From: Aquisalimonas sp.
GTDB lineage: Bacteria; Pseudomonadota; Gammaproteobacteria; Nitrococcales; Aquisalimonadaceae
Assembly (NCBI GenBank): GCA_007127625.1
Contig: SKYZ01000438.1
Location: 1-9,676 of the forward strand
DNA length: 9,676 nucleotides
Direction of reading: 5' to 3'
Every line of letters begins with the position of its first letter. Position 1 is the stretch's first letter. The notes under the pieces are model-generated. The model did not search any database. It saw nothing but the letters and a program-made list of their open reading frames with translations, and was not told the origin of the DNA. The position numbers and the translations under genes are program-made. This document shows, in pieces, positions 5,795 through 9,676 of this stretch.

Positions 5795-7561
5795 ATGTCA
5801 GAAAACAGGGGCAATATCGGTACGCACCGCGTGCTTTCCGCGGCATTGGAGCAAACCGCCGATGCGGTGCTGATCACCGACACATCGGGCGTGATCCAGT
5901 ACGTCAACGAGAGTTTCGAACTGATCACGGGATATGCCCGTCACGAGGCCGTTGGCCTGCGGCCGAATATCGTCAAGTCAGGACGCCATTCGGCGGATTT
6001 CTACAAGGAACTGTGGACCACGCTGAGGCAGGGGCACCCGTTCAAGGCGGTTTTCACGAACTGCCGGAAAAGCGGGGCTCTATACCACGAGTCCAAAACG
6101 ATCACTCCGATTCGTGGTGATGGCAACATTATCACGCACTACGTCGCGACAGGTCGCGACATTTCTGAATCGATCGATCTTGGGAATCGCCTTCAGGAAC
6201 TCGCCTACACCGACTCGCTGACGCGACTGCCCAATCGGCTTCGACTCCTGGAAGCCATGCAGACCCACCTCGATCATCGTAGCGAGGGTGCCCCCGCCCT
6301 CGTTCTTCTCTTTCTGGATCTGGAGGGGTTCAAGGGTGTCAACGACACCTTCGGTCATCCTGCCGGAGACCGCCTCTTGATCGATGTGGCGAGGCGGCTG
6401 GAAGACGGTCTGCGCCCGACAGATCTGATCGCAAGGATGGGAGGCGACGAATTCGCCATTCTCATGCCCTGGGTCGAGACAGAGTCGGGCGTGATGGCTG
6501 TCCTCGAGAAGCTTTCGCGCCTATTTGAAGTGCCTTTCGACATCGATGACGCATCCATTCGGCTGTCCGCCAATATCGGCGCTGCCTTCGCCGACGGCCC
6601 GTCGGAAGACTCCTATGCGGTTCTGAAGAAGGCGGATATCGCTATGTACGCCGCCAAGGAGGAGGGGGTTTCCTACCGGTTTTACAGTGACGCCATGATG
6701 CGACACGCCGCTGATCGCTTCGTGCTCAAGAACGAGCTTCGGCGGGCATCGGAGCGCCGGGATTTCTACCTTGAGTACCAGCTTCAGGTGGGTTCCGAGG
6801 ACGGATGCGTCCGCGGTGTAGAAGCTCTGCTTCGCTGGCGCCACCATGCGGGTGCCCTGATTTCCCCCGCTCAGTTCATCCCCGCGCTTGAGGAACTCGG
6901 CCTGCTCAAGCAAATCGGGGAGTGGACCGTCCGCGAAGTATGCCGCCAGTTGCAGATCTGGCGAGCAACCCGGGTGCCGATACCGAAAATCAGCATCAAC
7001 CTGAATGCCGGACAACTGAGTGACGCCTCGATCGTCGAGGTCGTCCGGGAGGCTCTGGCGTTTTACGACGTGCCCCCCGGATGCCTGGAGATCGAGGTCG
7101 TCGAGACTTCCAACCTCGCAGACATGCGCAAAGTCATTCCTGTTCTCAAGGAACTCAAGGGCCTTGGTGCGTCACTTGCCCTCGATGACTTCGGAACCGG
7201 CTTCTCTGCGCTCACGCATCTCAAAGACTTCCCGGTGAATGCAGTGAAAATCGACCGCGAATTCATCGCGGACATGGATTCCGGGGAGTCGGACATGCGG
7301 ATGCTCCGGGGGATTCTACATTTCGCGTTGTCGTACGGCCTTGAGGTCATCGCGGAGGGTGTTGAGACAACGGAGCAATTGGACAGGCTTCGTGACCTCT
7401 CGTGCGACACCGTCCAGGGATTCCTGCTGGCGCGCCCGATGGGGGCAGCCGAGGTGGCGGCCAGAGCGAAGAGCTTTCCCTTCGACGGACCCGCGACCGG
7501 GACGTTGTCTCCAGTCCGCCCGCTTCTCCGGGAGAAGTGGGCAGACGATCAGGCGAAGTAG
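5795..7561 (+). CDS. PAS-GGDEF-EAL cyclic-di-GMP synthase/phosphodiesterase
   Basis: This cytosolic enzyme can in principle both make c-di-GMP from GTP (GGDEF) and cut it to pGpG (EAL), setting the choice between swimming and attachment. Domains of the 588-residue protein: PAS about 12-125, GGDEF about 135-298, EAL about 308-560. The cyclase active site is intact ([16 protein letters not shown] at 216-220), and an RxxD inhibitory site (RPTD, 207-210) lies five residues before it. The EAL domain keeps its key signatures: EAL at 343-345, [10 protein letters not shown] near 400-409, IEVVETS at 432-438, DDFGTG at 464-469, KIDR at 485-488, and IAEGVET at 519-525. Both activities may therefore exist, with PAS input deciding the balance. 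The PAS lacks the flavin residues seen in the next gene's PAS. The ATG start has a GGGGGTAGG stretch just upstream. The receptor gene follows after 58 bases, probably in one transcript. Confidence 0.95.
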   Translation: MSENRGNIGTHRVLSAALEQTADAVLITDTSGVIQYVNESFELITGYARHEAVGLRPNIVKSGRHSADFYKELWTTLRQGHPFKAVFTNCRKSGALYHESKTITPIRGDGNIITHYVATGRDISESIDLGNRLQELAYTDSLTRLPNRLRLLEAMQTHLDHRSEGAPALVLLFLDLEGFKGVNDTFGHPAGDRLLIDVARRLEDGLRPTDLIARMGGDEFAILMPWVETESGVMAVLEKLSRLFEVPFDIDDASIRLSANIGAAFADGPSEDSYAVLKKADIAMYAAKEEGVSYRFYSDAMMRHAADRFVLKNELRRASERRDFYLEYQLQVGSEDGCVRGVEALLRWRHHAGALISPAQFIPALEELGLLKQIGEWTVREVCRQLQIWRATRVPIPKISINLNAGQLSDASIVEVVREALAFYDVPPGCLEIEVVETSNLADMRKVIPVLKELKGLGASLALDDFGTGFSALTHLKDFPVNAVKIDREFIADMDSGESDMRMLRGILHFALSYGLEVIAEGVETTEQLDRLRDLSCDTVQGFLLARPMGAAEVAARAKSFPFDGPATGTLSPVRPLLREKWADDQAK

Positions 7562-7619
7562 TGACCCTGCAACCTGTTCATGTGGATAGGCGGTGCTTTT
7601 AACAGTGAGGTCATGACCA

Positions 7620-9212
7620 GTGCGAAAGAATCAACCTGTAACCCAGCGGCGCGTTCTCGTTGGTGCGAATGCCAACATCCTCTCCACGACCGACCCGAAA
7701 GGCAGGATCACGTATATCAACGACGAGTTCCTCGAGATTAGCGGTTTTACACGGGAAGAACTGATTGGTCAGCCCCATAACATCATTCGGCATCCCGACA
7801 TGCCGCGCCAGGCCTTCCACGAATTCTGGCACGCGTTACAGAACGGCCGGTCCTGGATGGGGCTGGTCAAGAACCGCTGCAAGAATGGTGATCACTACTG
7901 GGTGCACGCCTATGTTACGCCGATTTTTGACGACACCGGGAACGTCAAGGAGTACCAGTCCATTCGCCAGGCGCCAGATGAGGCATCAGTCGAGCGGGCG
8001 GCGAAGCTTTATGAGCAAGTCCGCGCGAAAGAGTCCGACTCCGGAGCCATCAAGAGCGTGATGCCACGCGGTGCATATCTCGGCGTCACGGGGCGTGTCG
8101 GCGCCAGCTATGCGGCGGCGACGGTGCTTGGAGGTGGGGGGGCGATTGCCTTCTCATCTGTCGCGTTGACGGCTTTGAGCTTGGCGGCCGGAGCAGCGGC
8201 ATTCCTGGCCTTGATGCCCTGGGCAACGGCTCCCGTGCGGCAAGTCCGCACGATGGCACTGGATGTGCTGGATGACCCGCTCGCAGAGAGAGTCTTTGCC
8301 GGCGGAAAAGACGAGGGAGCAATGGTCGAGGTTGCGATAACGCGCATGCGTACCGAGTTGCAGGCGGTGACCAAACGTTTGATTGATACGATGAACCAGA
8401 TGGAACGGGTGGGTCTGGCGGCATCACAGGCGATCGGTGACGGGCGTGAAAGCTCTGAACGTCAACACGGCGAGACACAACAGGTGGCGAGTGCAATGGA
8501 GGAGATGTCGCAGGCGGTTCAGGAGGTGGCTGGCAATGCCTCCGTGGGTGCCGAGACAGCAAAGAGCGCTCAGAGTCGCGCGGAGGCGGGCAAGAATGCG
8601 GTGCAGGAGACGACGGGGTCGGTGCGTGAGCTCACAAACTTCATCGAAGATGCCTCGGAAGTGATTCATCAACTCGCCAGCGAAACGGACCGTATCGGTA
8701 CTGCGCTCGAGTTGATTCAGAAGATAACCGAAAAAACCAACCTGCTCGCCCTGAACGCGGCCATCGAAGCGGCTCGCGCCGGCGAGTCGGGCCGCGGCTT
8801 TGCCGTGGTGGCAGATGAAGTCAGGGGGCTGGCAAGCAACACCGCGAGTTCGACCAAGGATATTCAGGCCATCATCGAATCTCTGCAGGACGGTGCCAAA
8901 CGCGCGGTAAGCGCCATGGAGCAAAGCAACGAACGCGCCAGAACCACGCTCTCGCAGGCGGAAGAAGCCCACGAAGCGCTCGAGGCCATCGAGGACTCCG
9001 TCTCGGCCATGCGCGAGGCGAGTGAGCAGATCGCAAGCGCCACGGAAGAGCAAAGCGCCACGGCGGAGGAGATCAACAAGAACATCACGAACATTGATGA
9101 CCTTGCCGGTGAAGTCCACAAGTACGCGGAGATGACGGAAGAGCGGATGACCAACCTCGCCGGAGAGATCGAGCGAGCCTCTGGCCTGATCAGGCGCTTT
9201 TCGAACGGCTAA
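7620..9212 (+). CDS. aer: Aer-type aerotaxis/redox receptor (PAS-membrane-HAMP-MCP)
   Basis: This methyl-accepting-type receptor senses redox state through FAD in a cytosolic PAS domain and signals to CheA/CheW to steer swimming toward favourable oxygen or energy. The PAS domain (about 10-120) closely resembles E. coli Aer, including [13 protein letters not shown] and KNGDHYWV. The flavin-contact residues reported for E. coli Aer appear at the same numbers here (N34, R57, H58, W79). A hydrophobic region at about 164-200 is the membrane anchor, with no periplasmic domain. A short HAMP-like region follows (about 201-262), then a long coiled-coil signalling domain with the canonical hairpin tip ([19 protein letters not shown] at 371-389 and [15 protein letters not shown] at 391-405). 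The 530-residue length is near the 506 of E. coli Aer. No C-terminal CheR-binding pentapeptide is present, as in Aer. The start is GTG at 7620 with GAGG nine bases upstream; the ATG at 7613 is out of frame. Confidence 0.95.
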   Translation: MRKNQPVTQRRVLVGANANILSTTDPKGRITYINDEFLEISGFTREELIGQPHNIIRHPDMPRQAFHEFWHALQNGRSWMGLVKNRCKNGDHYWVHAYVTPIFDDTGNVKEYQSIRQAPDEASVERAAKLYEQVRAKESDSGAIKSVMPRGAYLGVTGRVGASYAAATVLGGGGAIAFSSVALTALSLAAGAAAFLALMPWATAPVRQVRTMALDVLDDPLAERVFAGGKDEGAMVEVAITRMRTELQAVTKRLIDTMNQMERVGLAASQAIGDGRESSERQHGETQQVASAMEEMSQAVQEVAGNASVGAETAKSAQSRAEAGKNAVQETTGSVRELTNFIEDASEVIHQLASETDRIGTALELIQKITEKTNLLALNAAIEAARAGESGRGFAVVADEVRGLASNTASSTKDIQAIIESLQDGAKRAVSAMEQSNERARTTLSQAEEAHEALEAIEDSVSAMREASEQIASATEEQSATAEEINKNITNIDDLAGEVHKYAEMTEERMTNLAGEIERASGLIRRFSNG

Positions 9213-9335
9213 AGGCGCCGCTCCGTATCATCTGCACACTGGTTTGTGACTGGCCAGGCCGTCACTGTCGTCGGCGTTTCTTGGAGCCGGTTAGGTTGCC
9301 CATTGAGGACCCGCCGATAACTGACCGGTCAACGG
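9213..9335 (+). other. Spacer after aer, before the insertion sequence
   Basis: No gene is seen here. GTGAC (9246-9250) and GTCAC (9261-9265) enclose GGC-CAG-GCC with one bulged T, giving an eight-pair hairpin about 34 bases after the aer stop; only a weak T-rich stretch follows (GCGTTTCTT), so termination is uncertain. GCCGATAA at 9313-9320 is an exact match to the flagellar sigma-28 -10 box, without a recognisable -35 at the right distance. Confidence 0.4.
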
Positions 9336-9342
9336 TGTCAAC

Positions 9343-9384
9343 GGCCAAGTAAATTGACCCCCTGCTGGCCAACAGTTTTGACCC
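9343..9384 (+). repeat. Paired 18-base imperfect direct repeats of the IS left end
   Basis: Two copies of GGCCAA-N5-TTGACCC begin 24 bases apart. The outer six and seven bases are identical and only the central five differ, so these look like bipartite binding sites for the IstA transposase. The 24-base period places them about two and a quarter helical turns apart. Confidence 0.65.
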
Positions 9385-9407
9385 ACCTTCGGGTGGCCGT
9401 TGGGCCA
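9383..9407 (+). promoter_or_regulatory. UUCG hairpin and overlapping alternative hairpin in the IS leader
   Basis: CCACC-TTCG-GGTGG (9383-9396) would fold in RNA into a very stable C(UUCG)G tetraloop hairpin. TGGCC-GTTG-GGCCA (9394-9407) overlaps it, so the two compete. This lies 65-89 bases ahead of istA. It may limit transposase expression from transcripts entering from outside, as known for other insertion sequences, but that is inference. Confidence 0.45.
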
Positions 9408-9471
9408 CAGACATGCGTAGCGTCCCGGCCTCGACTGAGGCGGCAGGGGCGCGGCAGTGAAGAGGTGGGTT

Positions 9472-9676
9472 GTGATACACAAGATCAAGGGGCTCTACGA
9501 CGACGGCCGCGGGCTGTCCATCCGGGCGATCAGCCAGGAGCTGGGCATGTCGCGGAACACGGTGCGCAAGTACCTGCGCATGGACGAACAGACGGTGTGC
9601 GCGCTGCAGTCGGATCGCTCGCGCACCAAGCGGCTGGATCTCCAGCGCGACTACATCGCCTATCTGCTGGATCGCT
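9472..9676 (+). CDS. istA: IS21-family transposase IstA, N-terminus (partial)
   Basis: The first 68 residues of a transposase are present; the family is about 400-500 long, so the DDE catalytic core is beyond the right edge. The sequence carries a helix-turn-helix of the IS21 type: IKGLYDDGRGLSIRAISQ (about residues 5-22) followed by ELGMSRNTVRKYLR (about 23-36). This region binds the repeats at the element ends. I chose the GTG at 9472 because AGAGG lies six bases upstream; a GTG at 9457 in the same frame is also possible. An in-frame TGA at 9436 limits any longer start. The partner ATPase IstB would be expected downstream outside the window. Confidence 0.88.
   Translation, partial: MIHKIKGLYDDGRGLSIRAISQELGMSRNTVRKYLRMDEQTVCALQSDRSRTKRLDLQRDYIAYLLDR

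Larger units (their letters stand above)
9336..9676 (+). mobile_element. IS21-family insertion sequence, left end (truncated by window)
   Basis: The element is called from the istA start plus the arrangement ahead of it. A TGTCAACGGCC sequence at 9336 fits the TGT-type terminus of IS21 elements. Two 18-base imperfect repeats follow, GGCCAAGTAAATTGACCC (9343-9360) and GGCCAACAGTTTTGACCC (9367-9384), identical at 13 positions; such repeated transposase-binding sites are typical of IS21 ends. The exact boundary is inferred, because GTCAACGG occurs twice in a row (9328-9335 and 9337-9344) and the right end and target duplication are outside the window. Confidence 0.75.

Noticed and set aside
8424..9119. 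Minus-strand open frame of 231 codons opposite aer
   Set aside because: It is antisense to the highly conserved MCP signalling domain.
1..9676. CRISPR array, integrase or attachment site, toxin-antitoxin pair
   Set aside because: No regularly spaced repeats, no integrase-like protein and no small paired genes were seen. The insertion sequence at the right edge is the only mobile element supported.

Overview
The window looks like chromosomal DNA from a GC-rich, motile, aerobic gammaproteobacterium. A halophilic or Ectothiorhodospiraceae/Halomonas-like lineage is plausible, because the proteins are acidic, a DctP-type TRAP transporter is present, and there is an Aer-type receptor. No rRNA, tRNA or phylogenetic marker is present, so this placement is inference.

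Minus-strand block (1-3085): a TRAP transporter operon dctP-dctQ-dctM (solute-binding protein, small permease, large permease). dctM runs off the left edge. Upstream of dctP lies a short gene for an unrecognised protein with four predicted membrane segments. A 15-base hairpin sits in the dctP leader just ahead of its Shine-Dalgarno site. dctQ and dctM share one reading frame and are separated by a single UGA followed by C.

Intergenic block (3086-3773): about 690 bases with no gene I can support. It holds an AT-rich patch with a hairpin and an 8-bp inverted repeat. The strand of transcription switches here.

Plus-strand signalling block (3774-9212): a PAS / HisKA_2 sensor histidine kinase overlaps by ATGA a response regulator with an RNA-binding ANTAR output domain. 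A 342-base gap with several hairpins follows, then a PAS-GGDEF-EAL cyclic-di-GMP enzyme with all catalytic motifs and an I-site intact, then an Aer-type redox/aerotaxis receptor. The kinase and regulator resemble the PdtaS/PdtaR and EutW/EutV pairs, which act by transcription antitermination on leader RNA. The gap ahead of the cyclic-di-GMP gene contains a plausible promoter, a terminator-like hairpin and a competing upstream hairpin. My main hypothesis is that the ANTAR regulator controls the downstream c-di-GMP and aerotaxis genes through this leader, so one module would couple redox or small-molecule sensing to both second-messenger level and swimming direction. I did not find the canonical ANTAR dual-hexaloop motif, so this remains a hypothesis.

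Right edge (9213-9676): a short spacer, then the left end of an IS21-family insertion sequence. It has two 18-base imperfect direct repeats, a UUCG hairpin, and the start of istA, which runs off the window.
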